A stretch of DNA of 64,000 bases, taken from assembly GCA_008477525.1 (NCBI GenBank), contig SPDT01000004.1:3100001-3164000 (forward strand). Direction: 5' to 3'. Source of the DNA: Hypomyces perniciosus. Lineage: Eukaryota; Ascomycota; Sordariomycetes; Hypocreales; Hypocreaceae. The notes beneath the pieces were generated by a model. That model ran no database searches. It was given only the letters and a program-made list of their open reading frames with translations, and was not told where the DNA came from. The position numbers and the translations under genes are program-made. Shown here in pieces: positions 46,837 to 60,439 of the stretch. Each line of letters opens with the position of its first letter. Positions within the stretch are counted from its first letter, which is position 1.

Positions 46837-48749
46837 GTACCCCCCCTCTTCATCGCGCCATTTAGCCGCGAATGGCTATATTGCTTACATGAATCAAAAT
46901 TCCGGGTAATCTATCTTGATACTTCCGATATAAGGGTAAATAAGGCGAATCGTATGGTTTTTAGTGTTAATAATGTATGGTTTAGTCGTGGGCTTCGGCG
47001 CAGTATAGTCTTCGGTTAGCGCTCTGCAGGCATTAGTTTCTTTTTAGCTATTTCCTCCTTTTCTTCTTTTATAATTCCTTTCAGTGCCTATTGCGGTAGG
47101 CCCAGCTTCTCTAGGTTTCCCCTATAAAAGTCTTATATCACCCTTTCTTAGCCTTGCAGGTCCTCGGCTAGTTACTATATAGCGGCATAATATTTCTATT
47201 TAATAAGGTAGTGGAATCTATTGTCGTTATAATAATCCAAAAGCGCTTTAAACTCCTATTTCTCTTATACCTTATCTATGCCATCTTCTCTTTCCAGTAT
47301 TCTGCCTTAAATATTCCTTAACTCGGCTTTATTAATTATCTTTTACTTAAGATACAGTAAAGTGGCTGTTTTAGGTTACAGGAGGGAGTTATATAAAACT
47401 AGGAAAATCTTTATGCCTTCTGGCAGGCCAATAGCGCAGGCTCATAGGTATACCTTTTTTATCATATAAGGCCCTGCCTATTTATTATCTAGCTTCTTTA
47501 TTGGCTAGTTAGTCTTTATATTTCGTATATTAATAAAGATTTCCTGCCTGACAGTATAGACTAGTAACGCCTCTCTCCGCGCGTTTGCGTTTTTTTTATA
47601 TCTTTTTCCTAAAGCCTCGGCGAGGGCTTTTAGCTATATAATAATGCATTCGAATCGCTCGGCAACAGCATTAGCGCAGAAGAACTCTCTTTTCCTTACT
47701 GCAGAGAGGTTTAGCGGGCAGGGCTATAAGGGCTCTATCCCCAGGCAAGGGTTAAAACTATAATTAGCGAAAAACGGCAATACGCTAGTAGTTTCAGATA
47801 CCGCGTTATTTGCAGCGAATTCGGCCAATAGAAGCCAGTAGGCCCAGTTATCCTGGTAAAAGTTAATAAAAGCTTGCAAGTATTGTTTTACATTTATATT
47901 AATTCTCTCGGTCTAGCTATTAGTCTTAGGGTAAAAGGCTAATAACTGTTTTAATATAACTCCTAATTGCTTTAAGAGTTATTCCCAGAATTCTAATATA
48001 AACTATATACCGCAGTCTAATATAATATTATTAAGTATACTATAAAGGCAGTAAATCCTGCTAATAAATATATTAGCTAGCTCTTTTACTAACAGTAAAG
48101 TAATAGGTATAAAATAATATATTTTTATAAGGCAGCAGATTACTACCAGTAAATGCTTATAAATAGTATTATAGCGGCGGGATTTAGGCAGCAGTATAAT
48201 ATAATTGACAAAGATATCTAACTATACGCAGAATAGGACTAGTAATAGTTAAAGGAAGCCTTATAGTAAAGATCGCGGGGCCTTTATTTTAACGTACAGT
48301 TCGCAGGCTTATATAAATACGTTAGTGTCTCTTAAGATCCATGGCCACCAGTATATCCGGCTAATAAAGTCTAGAGTTTTAAACCTGCCCAGGTATCCAG
48401 CTAGGCCGCTTAAATGGTTTCTAAATAGGATTTATATATAAAGCTTATTATTAAGGGGAATAAAGAGCTGCTTTTAGTAGTAAATTCTATTATTTATTAT
48501 TTAGCAGTTGTTTATTGCAATCCAGAGTTCTCTGCAGAGCTGTTTTGGCCATTAGCGGATATCGGGGTCTTAAAGCGCAATTACCATTTCTCTCGCCATA
48601 GTATTTTATTTATACACTACTGCAATTAAGTCATCGATTAATCTATCTTCTGCCAGTATTATTATAGCTATAAAGGCAGCCCTTATAGACAGTTCAATAT
48701 CTAATAAGACTTCTTCTTAGAATATCGCCTAAGCTTTAGGGCTGAAAGA

Positions 48750-49960
48750 ACTTTATAGGAGGATAATGTATTGCCTGTTTTTAATTTAATCATTAAAAGG
48801 GTCTAATTTCGCGGGCCTATTTTCCGCTTTTCTACTCAAAGCATTAGGCTTCACAGCCTTAAAGCCAGGTCAGTAAATAATGTAGAAGTTAAAGCTAAAG
48901 AGGAATTTAAACTATTAGACTTACTGCTAGTTTAAAGCTTTTATCGAGGTAAAGTATTCAAGGTTCTTATAGTCTATAATAATATTAAACTCTTATAAGC
49001 TTTATAATTCTAGGCGCCACTCCTCTATTGCCTTAATAATAGCTAGGAGTTCTTTATTGTAAATCTTATAGTTGCATTCTTAAGCGTTATACTTTGCGGA
49101 GAAGAATGCAATAGGGCATAGAATGCCCTCTTTATTATACTGCAATAAGATACCGCCTAATGCCTAGTTAGAGGCGTCAGTCTTAAGGACTATTTACTTA
49201 TTATAGTTAAAAAGGGCCAGGACTAAGGCTAATTTAAAGGTATATTTAATTAGGTTAAAGGCTTCCTACTGTTTCTTTCCTTAAATATATAGTTAGTCCT
49301 TCTTTAAAAGCTCGTTCAGTAGTGCAGCTATCTTAAAGTATCTTTAAATAAAACAGCAATAAAAATTTATAAAGCCAAAGAATTTTTATAGGTCTTTTAC
49401 TCCCCCAGGTAATTGCCAGTTTAATACAGCCTTAACTTTCTCGGGATCTATTTCTAGTCCCTTTAAGGTAATAATTAGGCTAAGGTATTTTATCTTTATT
49501 ATCTCGAACTTGCATTTAGTAATATCAATTTAAAGGCCAGTATCTCAAAGGCAGGCTACCACTTTATGTATATATTTTCAGTGCTCTTTTCAGTATAATA
49601 AATATATAAAGATATTGTCGAGGTATATTATATAGATGCAGTCGAGAAGGTTATAAAGAGCGTAGTTAATATAATATTAGAATATAGCAGGCGCATTATA
49701 GAGGCCAAAAGGTATAACCAATGTCTCAAAAAGGCTAAACCTTATAATAAACGCTGTTTTCTATATATCCCCTTTAGCGATATAGAGGTTATTAAACGCA
49801 GCGATAATGTCAAGTTTTGTATATACCTTTATACGGCTTAAAGCGTTAAGGGTTTCCTGGATTAATAGCAGTAGGTATTAATTCTTAATAGTAATATTAT
49901 TTAACCCTTAATAATCTTAACAGATACAGACACTGCCTTCTAGTTTTGCAGCTAGGAGGA
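48750..49960 (-). pseudogene. G2-B reverse transcriptase and RNase H relic
   Basis: On the minus strand, with stops read through: DIIAAFNNLYIAKGDIQKTA near 49790, LVIPFGLYNAPAIFQYYI near 49700 and the catalytic box YLDN near 49610 (second Asp changed to Asn), then RNase H with GGILLQYNKEG near 49150, AFFSAKYNA near 49100 and ELLAIIKAIEEWRLEL near 49030. This is the Ty3/Gypsy type. Integrase sequence follows at about 47700-48500 but is less clear. Confidence 0.8.
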
Positions 49961-51850
49961 GGGGAGCAGTGCATTATACTCGCGATTTGCAGATAAATCT
50001 TTTCGCTAAATTATTATTTAACTATTTTTTTATTACCTGCAGTTTATTAAGTAAAAATAGCCTATTCTTTTAATACAGCAAGTCTTTTCCTGGCAATATC
50101 TTAATCTTATAGTCCTAGGCCTATTATAAGGGAAGCTTATTTACTATTTTTAGCAGGAAGGTGTTGTATAAGTTATATAGCCAGGATAGCAGTTTTTTCA
50201 GGATATCCAGCTTACTAAGCTTAAATTTTCCTGCTATAAATTTCTCAATATTAGCAGTTATAATCTTTTTTAGTTATACTAAGGAGTAGTATTTATCGAT
50301 AAAGTTATATATTTCTTTAAATAATACTATTTTTACTTTAATACAGTCTCCTTATCCTATAAGTATTTATTGGAAAAACTTATCTAAAAGCTTTAGTAAA
50401 GTAATAAGTATTAATTCTTTAGTTTTAATAGTTTAATTAATTTCCTCTTAGGTTACTTTTATTGCGCGGATATATAATTGTTAATAAAAGGTAATAAAGT
50501 TTATAGCTGCCACTATCTATATATCTGCTATATTTAAGTATACTTCTTAATCTTAAAGTTTAGTTTAATTTTATAGAAGTAGTATACTAAAAAGTAGTAG
50601 TAATAGCTTTAGTAAAAGTTTCCCTTTTTATTATTAACTGCAGATTATAAAAGTAGGCAGTAGCCTTATATATATTTAATTCAAGATCATTTATACCTAT
50701 ATTTCCTTATCGTTAATTCCACTACACTTGCAGGTTATATAGTAATCTCAGTTTAGCGTTAAGGTTTATAGAATATACAGTTTAAAGGCCCCCTCCCTAG
50801 TTAGGTTATAGTCTATTTCTTTTAAAGTATTCTTAATTAATAGTTGCTAATATAGTATAGTTCTTTATCCAGTTAAGTTAAGCTCTGCCTTATCCGGGGC
50901 ATCTTTAACTATTAATTACTGGTAATATATATTCCGTATATTAGCTTTAGCAAAGTTATTTTTTATTTTAACTGCTATTAAAACCTATATAAAGCCAGCT
51001 ATACTTTTCGGGAGATAGTAGTTATAATAGTAACAGGATTTAAAGGTAATAGTTAACTCCTCCCAGTTAATATTAAAGTTATATTTTCTCAGCTATAAAA
51101 GGCTAAGGATTATAGGTATATTATTAAGGATACTTATAATAAAAAAGAGGCAGAGTTCTTTATAAGAGCCAATTATAGTTTACGTAATAAAAAAGTCTAA
51201 AATTTTATTAGCTATACTTTTATTAGCAAGTAAAAGATTCCTAGTAAATAGCAGTTATTAGGTAGTAATACTAAATTGCTTAATAAAAGTACAGCTAGTA
51301 AAAGCTTAAAGTATACAGCTGCTGTCTATTAAAGCTTTTATATTAATATAGATATTATGCGTAAGGAATAGTATAGTTTATACTAAAAGGGATTTACTGT
51401 CTATTAATGTAAATTTAAAGGGTTTTTAACTAAAAAGATAGCAGTAGATCTATTCTAGGATAATGGTTTTATTTACAGTTAACCTTTACTTGCAACTTTT
51501 AGTAGAGGTTAATCTTTTCCCTAGTTCGCGAGTTAGGTCTAGGTTCTTAATAAGTAAAGCTAGCTAAACTGGGGTAGACTAAAAGTTAATAAGGCAGCGC
51601 TATTATTATTATCCTTATTAATACTTAAAGAGGGTATATTATTTAAGGCCTAGATTTATAGGTTACCTAGGCATTGCGGGTAGTATTAGCGCGCTATTAA
51701 GGTTTAGTTATTATACTTTACTAGGCTATTTTATTATTAGCCCCAGGGTACTGCTAGGTTAAGGTATAGCTAATATAGTTAAATTTAGTGATTTTAATTT
51801 TATATTTAGTATAGATTGCCTTAGTATATATTAAACTGCTTTTTCTTATT

Positions 51851-51892
51851 GTATTTATTAAAGCTATAGCCTGCTTTTTTATAGTAAAAGTA
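51851..51892 (-). pseudogene. Gag zinc knuckle of G2-B with all four ligands changed to Tyr
   Basis: The minus strand reads YFYYKKAGYSFNKY in the exact spacing of a C-x2-C-x4-H-x4-C retroviral-type knuckle. All four metal ligands (three Cys, one His) are Tyr (TAC or TAT), each one transition away from TGC/TGT or CAT/CAC. It would have bound element RNA. Confidence 0.75.
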
Positions 51893-53196
51893 AAGTCCTT
51901 TAATAATATATTCCTTGTAAAAGACTTAAAGGCAAGGTAGCAGGGTATATATAGTATCCAGCTGCATTAAATCGCTGGCTGGCGCTAAAGTAGCGGCTTG
52001 ATTATTTTGCTGGCGTTAGTAATATTACTATTAATGCTAATACTACTATTATTAATAGCCTTATTAACGCCAGCCTATTCAGGCAGCGTAAAGGGCATTA
52101 TAGTAGGCGCCCTCTTAGAGCCTATTATAGATAATCTGGTAAAGTTAGCACTATTTAGTAAAGTTAAAATTATCTGGCTTAGTTACTTAAATCCTTATAA
52201 TATTGGCAAGCTCTTAAAAGACCTTTATCTTTAAGGCCTCTACTATCTGTTTAGCAGTTTTACTGCATTTACTGCCTAATGCAGATAACTCTGCTATAAA
52301 GTTTTAAAAAGGCTTATTTAATATATATAAGTTATTAAAAGACTGCAATACTTTTTAAAAGAGGTTAATTGTTTTATATTACTTATTAAAATTAGTAAAA
52401 AGTACTATATTAATCTTTTAGTATTACTAGGCGGGGTTATTAAGACTTTTAATAATAGTGTTAAAGTTTCTTTATTACAGTTAATATACATCTCCCTTTA
52501 AAAGACCTACAATATATAAAATCTTTTTAAATTTAGTCGAGAAAATTAATTAATTGCCTATAAAAGTAATATTAATCTAGGAACACTAATTAATATATTT
52601 TTATTAACATTTAGTAATATCCTTTTATTTACTATTAAATTACTTAAGGTCTTTAATCTAGCAGCGGCCAGGTAGGTTATTATTTCTAGGACTTAGTAGT
52701 AAGGCTGCATTTAAGGCTTTAACCTAGGCCTTGATTTATACTTTGAGGTTTTAATTTTCAGCTGCCTGCTTTGAGATTTCCTACTTAAAGGTTTATTTTC
52801 ATTCTTCTCATTAAGCTAGGCCCTTCTCGATTACTTAGCCAAAGAGATGGAATTAATAATAAAGATTATCGTCCCTAACGATCGCGTTTATTAAACGCAT
52901 ACAGTCACTATTAACGCCAGATTTTTACAGGGTTTTAAAGAGAAAAGAGAAAGGCATAAGCTCTGTGGCTAAGACTGTAGTCTATTGGGCTAGGTTAGGC
53001 TGCGGGGTAAGGTTTAGGGCATCTATATTTATCTCGCTTATAATTGGTTTCCTATAAATACAGGGTTTAAAGGATAAAGGCTAGGCTATAGAGGCGTTAT
53101 TATAGGTTTAGGAATAAAGGGGGATTTAAGGGGAATTCATAATCGGTTAAGTATATGCCTCGCGACAGCGCAGCCGAGTTAAAGGATAGCATAAAC

Positions 53197-53368
53197 TATT
53201 ACTGTATAGAAGGGCAGGTTAGGGCAAATATTATTATTGTGCTATAGAGAGCGAGAAAGCCCTGAGGCTCTATAGAAAGCTATAGCTAGGAACGCGTTGG
53301 GGCCTGGTTATGTGACCGGGGCTCACGTAACAGGGCATCAATATCGCGTCACGGTCAGTGCCGTAACA
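53197..53368 (-). repeat. 5' LTR of G2-B
   Basis: 172 bp, starting on the minus strand TGTTACGGCACTGACCGTGA and ending CAGTAATA. It aligns with the other G2 LTRs. Confidence 0.9.
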
Positions 53369-53373
53369 AAACC

Positions 53374-55272
53374 TATTACACTAAATTTAAAAGTAACTTT
53401 AAATTTAAAAAGTTAAATAGTAACTATATTCTTTAATAAACCTTACTTTAAAATAAATTAAACCTTTAAAGTAAAAAATATAAGTAATTTAATATAGTTA
53501 AATACTATATCCTTGACTTTATAATATAAAGAATATTAATAACTCTATAACCTATATTATTATTATAGCGGCTAATATATAGTTAATAATTATATAGAAA
53601 AGTAAAAAGCTAATACTATAAAACTTTAAATTTTATAAAGATATAGTAGCAGCTTTTTAAAATATAGAATATATTAAAGTAATAGCATTATAGTGCTTTA
53701 AGGTAATGTATATATTTTAAGTTAAGGAAAAGGTATACTGGCATTATAAGTTTTTATTTTTGAATTCCTGCAGTATTAACATTTCCTAGTTTAAAGAAAC
53801 CTATTATACTATAGAAATTTATTTTTATACTATATTAATAAAACTGGCTTTATTACAGGATTAGTTACCTTTAGCGATATATTTACTTATAAAAATATAA
53901 CCTTTAATATAGGAAAGTAAGGAAAAAAGTAGCTTTTTAATAATATTGTATTATAAAGTATGATAAAATATTAAAATAGCCTATAAACTTAATACCTTTA
54001 TAGATATAATAGATTATTATTAATAATAAACTATTAATTCTAAATGCTATAGATAGTAAATTACTATTTATTTATATTATATTATTTTTTATATATTTAT
54101 TAGTAACTGTATTAAATTTTATTAATAGTAGCTGTTTAGTATAAGGCTTTATAAACCAGCATTTTCTTTAAAAGTTTTAAATTTTAATTATATAACTATT
54201 TAAACGAAAAAGCTTTATTTTAACTAATAATAAAGCAGTAATATAGCTTACTAATTATATAATCCTAAATATAGGAATAAGGGAATATAGAAAGCTATAT
54301 ATATTTTTAATTATTAATCTTTTCAATTAAAACCCTTTTATTTTTAAAATACTATAACTATAGTAATATAATTTTAATATTAACTGGCCTATATTTATAG
54401 TTACTTTTAACTTGCAATATTATTTAATAAGTTATTACCTTTAAACCTATACTATATAAATAATTCCTAGTTTAATAATTATTTTATATAATATTAATAT
54501 TGTAAATAAACCTTTAAAGTTAGTATATTATACTACTAGTAAGAAATAAAATAATATATTAAAAAGGATAAAAAAATATTAAAAAGAAAGTTAAGTTTTA
54601 AGCCTATATTAAAAATATACTAGAAGAAATAATACTTTAATAGGGAAAAAGGGACCTATATATTAAGTTTATATTAATATTAAAAAAGAATTACTATTAT
54701 ATTTATTAATTCAGTAATTATAAAGGATTAGAGATTAAAGTATTAATAATATTAAATAAACTTTTAATACTAGTTTTAATAATACCTATAGCTAATAGTT
54801 ACTAATATTTATATTAATATAACTTAATATAACTTTTCAAACTAAATATATTAATACTTAATATACCTATAGCAGTAATACTATATAAATAACTTAATTT
54901 AATAAATATTTAAATATTTACTGCAATATTATTTATTTAATTTTATAAAGACTTTTCTGTTTAGTATATAAAATTAATTTAGGCAAACCTAGTAAAAATA
55001 TATAAAAGCAGGAATATAAAGTATATTAACTATTAAAGCTTAATAAGGATACCTTTATAAATATATTATAAAGATAGGGCAGCTTTACAGTAATATAAAT
55101 ATTATTCTTTATAGCTTTTTACAATTTCTTTATATATTATTATAGTAGAGAATACCTTTCAGGGATATTAAAGTTTAATATTAATAAATTTATAAAAGTA
55201 AAGCTAAAATTAATAGAAAATAATATTTAAAAGAAATATTTTAATTAGCTATAAAATAAAATTATTAACTTC
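53374..55272. other. AT-rich RIP-like DNA, element not identified
   Basis: Almost 1.9 kb of A/T-rich sequence without a readable domain on either strand. It continues the unidentified segment left of G2-B and ends at the LTR of G2-C. Confidence 0.4.
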
Positions 55273-55444
55273 TATTACAGTACCGACCGTAACGCAATGT
55301 TAACGCCCTGTTACATAAGCCCTAGTTATATAACCAGGCCCTAATATATTCCTAGCTATAGCTTTCTATAGAGCCTTAAGGCTTTCTCGCTCTCTATAGT
55401 ATAATAATAATATTTACTTTAACCTGCCTTTCTATACTGTAATA
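55273..55444 (+). repeat. 5' LTR of G2-C
   Basis: 172 bp, TATTACAGTACCGACCG at the start and ACTGTAATA at the end, in the orientation opposite to G2-B. Confidence 0.85.
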
Positions 55445-56157
55445 GTTTATGCTATCCTTTAACTCGGCTGCGCTATTATAAAGTATATGCTTAACTAATT
55501 ACAAATTCCCTTTAAATCCCCTTTTATTCCTAAACCTATAATAACGCCTCTATAGCCTAGCCTTTATCCTTTAAACCCTATATCTATAAAAAACTAATTA
55601 TAAGCGAGATAAATATAAATACCCTAAACCTTACCCTATAGCTTAACCTAGCCTAATAGACTATAATTTTAACTATAAAGTTTATACTTTTCCTTTTTCT
55701 CTTTAAAACCCTGTAAAAATCTAATATTAATAGCAATTATATATATTTAATAAACGCAATCATTAAAGATAATAACTTTTATTATTAATTTTATCTTTTA
55801 GCTAAATAATTAAAAAGGGTTTAATTTAATAAAAATAATAAAAATAAACCTTTAAGTAGGAAATTTTAAAGTAGGCAGTTAAAAATTAAAACCTTAAAGT
55901 ATAAATTAAAGTTTAGGTTAAAGCTTTAAATATAGCTTTACTATTAAACTTTAGAAATAATAATATATTTAACTACTGCTAAATTAAAGACTTTAAATAA
56001 TTTAATAATAAATAAAAAGATATTATTAAATATTAATAAAAATATATTAACTAATATTTTTAAATTAATATTACTTTTATACGCAATTAATTAATTTTTT
56101 TAATTAAATTTAAACAGATCTTATATATTATAAATCTTTTAAAGGGAGATATATTAC
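55273..56157 (+). mobile_element. G2-C: 5' fragment of a Gypsy G2 element, inverted relative to G2-B
   Basis: A 172-bp LTR (55273-55444) is followed by GTTTATGCTATCCTTTAACT and further sequence that is the reverse complement of the 5' internal part of G2-B (53196 down to about 52490). Similarity stops at about 56157. It is heavily RIP-affected. Confidence 0.8.
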
Positions 56158-57480
56158 AGGCTAGGCTATGTCTCCTAGAATTACAACTATACTAAATCCG
56201 GAAATACAACTAATACTAGACTGCTTGCCTAATTAAGAAACCACCTTAGCTATAACCCTATACGCACAACTATATAATATATATATAGCTAGTATAGAGC
56301 TTCTTTCCTTTAGCTATAGATAGACAATATAAAGGTGCCTTAACTGTATACTTTCCAGTTAAGCTATACCTATTATATATCTATAGCTTAGCTACTATCT
56401 AGCCAGTAAGTAACAGAACTTTTACTGCAAAAGGAAAATAGTGAATTTCGGAGACTAAGCCTTTAAGGGCGATAATATACAGTCGCGGATTAAGTAAGCT
56501 ATTTTGTTAGGGGTAGCTGATATGCCTAATGCACCAGCATTTTTTCTTGTTAGCTTACCCGAGAAAGGTTGGCTGCTTATTTAAGCAGCTACTAGATTAG
56601 GAAAGTATAAGAGTATAAAGATATATAGATAGACCTAGTTTAATAAACAATAACCTTCTCCCCCTTTTAATATATAACCCCACCTATAAGAATACAGTCG
56701 TTAAAGTATATAAAGGTAACCGTTAATTGCTTTTAGCTGCCGGCATTATAATTAAATAATCCACAGTATCTTTTTAGCCCCTATATTACTCAATCGCCGC
56801 TTTATGGTTCTATTAGGAGCGCGGTTCCTGCGCTCGATACCAGTCATTATATATAGGTGTATATATATATTATATATATATTTTAGAGTGCCAATTCCCC
56901 CTCAATAAAACTAATAACCGAGACAGGGGGAAATCTCAAGGATTATATCCTAGGAAATAATCACTAAAGGCACTTTTATACTGCCACTAAAACCTACCTT
57001 TACCTAACTACTAATTAAATTATAGGCTAGCCTTACCTAATCTCTATATAAATATAAAACGATTAGCTAAGGGAAATAGCCTAAAACCCCTTCTATAACC
57101 ATTTAATATAGATTAGTATAATACTTAACTCCGAAAACGCAGGTTATCTAGTTGCAATTTCCGAAAAGATATTAAAATTAGTTAACCTAGGCGTAATGCG
57201 CTAAAATATAATAAAAGAGTAGAACCTTAAGAAACTACTAGTCGACAATACCTACTAATTAAAAGTTAAAATCCTAAGGAAAATTACTGAAAGACCGGTC
57301 ACTATAGTAAAAGCAAATATATAGGTAAAACAGTTAGTACTATATAACCTAAGCCCCCTTAAACTATTAATATACTATTATAACCTTTATTTTATTTACT
57401 AATAGGTAGGTTAATAGGTGGAATAGCTATAGGGGGCTAATAAAGGATATACTAATTATTTAATCTCTTAGTATAGAGAC
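56158..57480. other. Moderately AT-rich segment, element not identified, split by S3
   Basis: The sequence on both sides of S3 (56158-56502 and 56910-57480) is less A/T-rich than its surroundings and has stop-interrupted readings on the + strand (for example KLVNLGVMRQNI near 57175 and RPVTIVKANIQ near 57295). It may be part of a LINE ORF1 or another retroelement, but I cannot assign it. Confidence 0.4.
56503..56909 (-). mobile_element. S3: 407-bp element of the S family
   Basis: Same orientation as S2 and same length; ends TTTGTTAGGGG and CTCAATAAA on the + strand. The flanks (CTAT on the left, ACTA on the right) do not give a clean 4-bp duplication, so the insertion may have been altered afterwards. 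Confidence 0.8.
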
Positions 57481-57489
57481 TTTATGTTG

Positions 57490-59210
57490 GTTTTACTGAT
57501 ATTCCTGGCTAGGTTTTTTTTAACTTTAAATAAAAGCACTATTTTTACTGCTTTTACAATCTCTAGTATATAGGCTGTCTTTACTTATATTAAAGATATT
57601 TAAAGAAGATATAAGAATGATAATAACCTAATATCTTGTAACTAGTATTAATGCGGGAAGCTATCCCTAAAAGACTAGCTGATTTCTTTATTTTAAACAG
57701 ATAAACGTAACCCTTTTTCTTTGCGAAAGAACTCTTTATATTAGCGGAATATATCGCTACAGCTCTATTACTAAAGGAATATATCCTTTTTTTAGCTAAA
57801 AGAAGAATACTCCTTTAAAGGCTAGTTATCCGAGTTAGACGACTTTAATCTGTAAGAGAAATGGTATTCTTTTATTAAGGAACTATTTAATCGAGACTTT
57901 AATAATTTACTTTAACTTAAAGTAAGAGAGTTTAAATTAAACTAATAACCTCCTTTTACTGGAATACTAAATGTAACTCTGTCTTTAACCCTTTAACTTA
58001 AGGAATCATTTAATTATATATTTAACCTAATATTAATAACGTTTATATCCATTATAATAGAATTTAAGGAAAGATTAGGCTTTTTAGTAGAAAAGGGGAA
58101 ATTACTATCCTAAAAGTTCCTCTTCTTTATTTAAGCCTTTAAGAATATCTAGGGCGTAAAGCTGCTAATAGGGATTAACCTTATAAGCAAATTTAATAGT
58201 AAGAATATATCCTAGTTCCTGAAAAACTATAAGTAAGAAATAAAAGATTAGGGAATTTTAACTAAGGATTAAGGGAGGTATTTAAAACTATTTATAAAAG
58301 TAAGGGAATAGAAGATAGTTTAGATTTTTATTAAGGAAAGTATTAGCTAAGATAAGATAAAGAAAGAACTTTTGCGACACTATAAGTAATAAAATAAGGA
58401 TTAATTGGAATTATATATAGTATAACTCTGAAACCTTTATTGCTATAAACCTATAGGAATATAGTCTATAATAGATTAATTGCTTTAATACTAATATCTT
58501 TATTAAAAGCTTAATAAGAAAAATTAAAGGATAGTAATACTGTATTTTTTATAATATCGCGAAAGCAATACTACTAGAGCTGCTCTGGCTAGTAATAGCT
58601 TTTAAAGGGATTAAAGAAATTAACAATTTTAAGGATTTAGTATATACTAAAGTCTGGATATTTTTTTATAATAGAATACTAGCAAAGCTTAATATTTAAA
58701 GAGCCTATTTTTAAAAGTTTAATAAAGGACTATTTAAGATTAGGGACTTATTAGATTTATTTGAGTTAGAGTTAAACTTAAAGACGAAAAAGCGAAAAGA
58801 AGAATAGCCTAAACCCGCGGAATTAACTATAACTTTACAGCTTAAAGATTAAATAAATGCTTTATCTGAAAAATTCAATAAGCTAGCAATTCAGCTCCTC
58901 TAGTAAAAGGAAACAGCAATTAACCTGAGAGAAAGAGAATATTATTGCATTACTACTAGTAGTAATAAACCTAGATAAAGACCTTTTACTTCGATAATTG
59001 CTATTAATAATGTTAATATAATAGACCTTTTGTATAATAATATATTGAATACCTTCTTTATTAATTACTTAAAGGCGGTTATTAATATTAAATACTGCTA
59101 GTATTATAAGGATAAAGACTATTTTCCTTAGAACTGCGCTGAGTTAGCCTATAATAAAGGCTATAGGTTTATAATATATAACCTAGCAGTAAGAATAGTT
59201 TAGGTAAGCC
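57490..59210 (+). pseudogene. G3 gag relic
   Basis: Charged, Leu-rich capsid-like readings with stops, ending in a zinc knuckle at 59096-59137 whose spacing C-x2-C-x4-H-x4-C is kept. The first and last Cys are intact (TGC), while the second Cys and the His are both TAT (Tyr), and two spacer codons are TAG. The start cannot be fixed. Confidence 0.65.
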
Positions 59211-60439
59211 TGCGGAAAACCTTAGTCCTGCTTTAATTTATTATATTAGTTATAACTATTAGGACCTATATATAAAAAATACTAGCGCTTTAGGTAGAAT
59301 CGTTTAGAGCTTAAAATAAGGTTTCCCTGAGCCTATTATTTATGAAAAAGATAGAACCTGGCTTTTTTAACTAGGAACTGACTATTTATAAGGTTAAACT
59401 TTTTAATATTATTTATAATAAAGTAGTATATAAGGAGATATTTAAAATCTAGATATTATAAAGGTTAGATATAATTCCTGTAAAAGGATTAATAATAAAT
59501 GTTATATACTTTACAGGCAAAGATTAAATAATTGCTGAAAAAAGGGATAATATATAAGCAGAAAGGGTTAAGAATTTTTCTATAAACCTAGCTAAAATAG
59601 CCTCCCTGGAAAAACCTTTAGATAAATATAATTAGGCTAGCTTAATTAAGGAATTATTTAATTAAACTCTTCTCGCTAACCCTATAACTGGCAGGGGATA
59701 AAAGTATATTTATATAATTGATAAGGCGGATAAATAAGCTGAGGAGGAGTTATTGCTGCCTTAAGTGGAAAAACCGATCGAGAAAAAGTAACTGCATTTA
59801 GACCCTATACCTATAACCTTAAAGGCTATACTGTCTAGACTGCAATGCAATAAAGAAGGTAGAATTAAAGGCGCTGAGAATAAAGAGGAATTATTAGGAG
59901 TAGAATGAGCTAAGATAATAATTTAAGCAGTAACTTTAGATAATGCGATTAAGCTTAAGACTAGCACTCTTTTAAATACTATTCTAAAACTCGTAAATAC
60001 TTTAAAAGCAGACTTAATTGCAAAATTATAAAGGATTGCCGAAATACAGTGTTATAAGAAAACTAATTTAACTGTCTTTAAATATACCTTATATTAAGTA
60101 ATATCTATTTTTATATATAAATATCCTTTAAAGGAAAAACTATTAAGAAGACTAGATGTAATAGCTGTATATGCAAAACCGACTATATAAGTCGTTTAGT
60201 TGCTATAAGACTAACCTTTTAAAACTATAACCTCGCGACCCCTATTAATAAAGGGATTACTAAATAAAGAGTTATTTAATCTTAAGGACCTAAACCTATT
60301 ACTACCTTTAAAAATATACTTTTATAAGCTAAAGTAACTATATATAGCTGTTAATTATAAAGTAAATTAATTATAGAAGTCTATAACCTAGATTTATATA
60401 GTTTAAATAGGAAAGATCCTCTATTACTTATAAAACCTA

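Larger units (their letters stand above)
46666..53368 (-). mobile_element. Gypsy element G2-B, complete copy (6703 bp), inactive
   Basis: LTRs of 171 and 172 bp in direct orientation, TGTTAC...GTAACA-type ends and a 5-bp duplication AAACC (46661-46665 and 53369-53373). The C-run at 46837-46847 is the polypurine tract on the element's strand. Read on the minus strand: gag with a zinc knuckle at 51851-51892, then RT, RNase H and integrase toward lower coordinates. The 3' side retains many CpG sites, so this is the least mutated copy of its family here, though still full of stops. Confidence 0.92.

Noticed and set aside
46780..47019. 79-codon + strand frame
   Set aside because: It runs antisense through the LTR and 3' end of G2-B, a minus-strand element.
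51998..52234. 78-codon + strand frame with a hydrophobic start
   Set aside because: It runs antisense to the gag region of G2-B; the hydrophobic residues come from A/T-rich codons.
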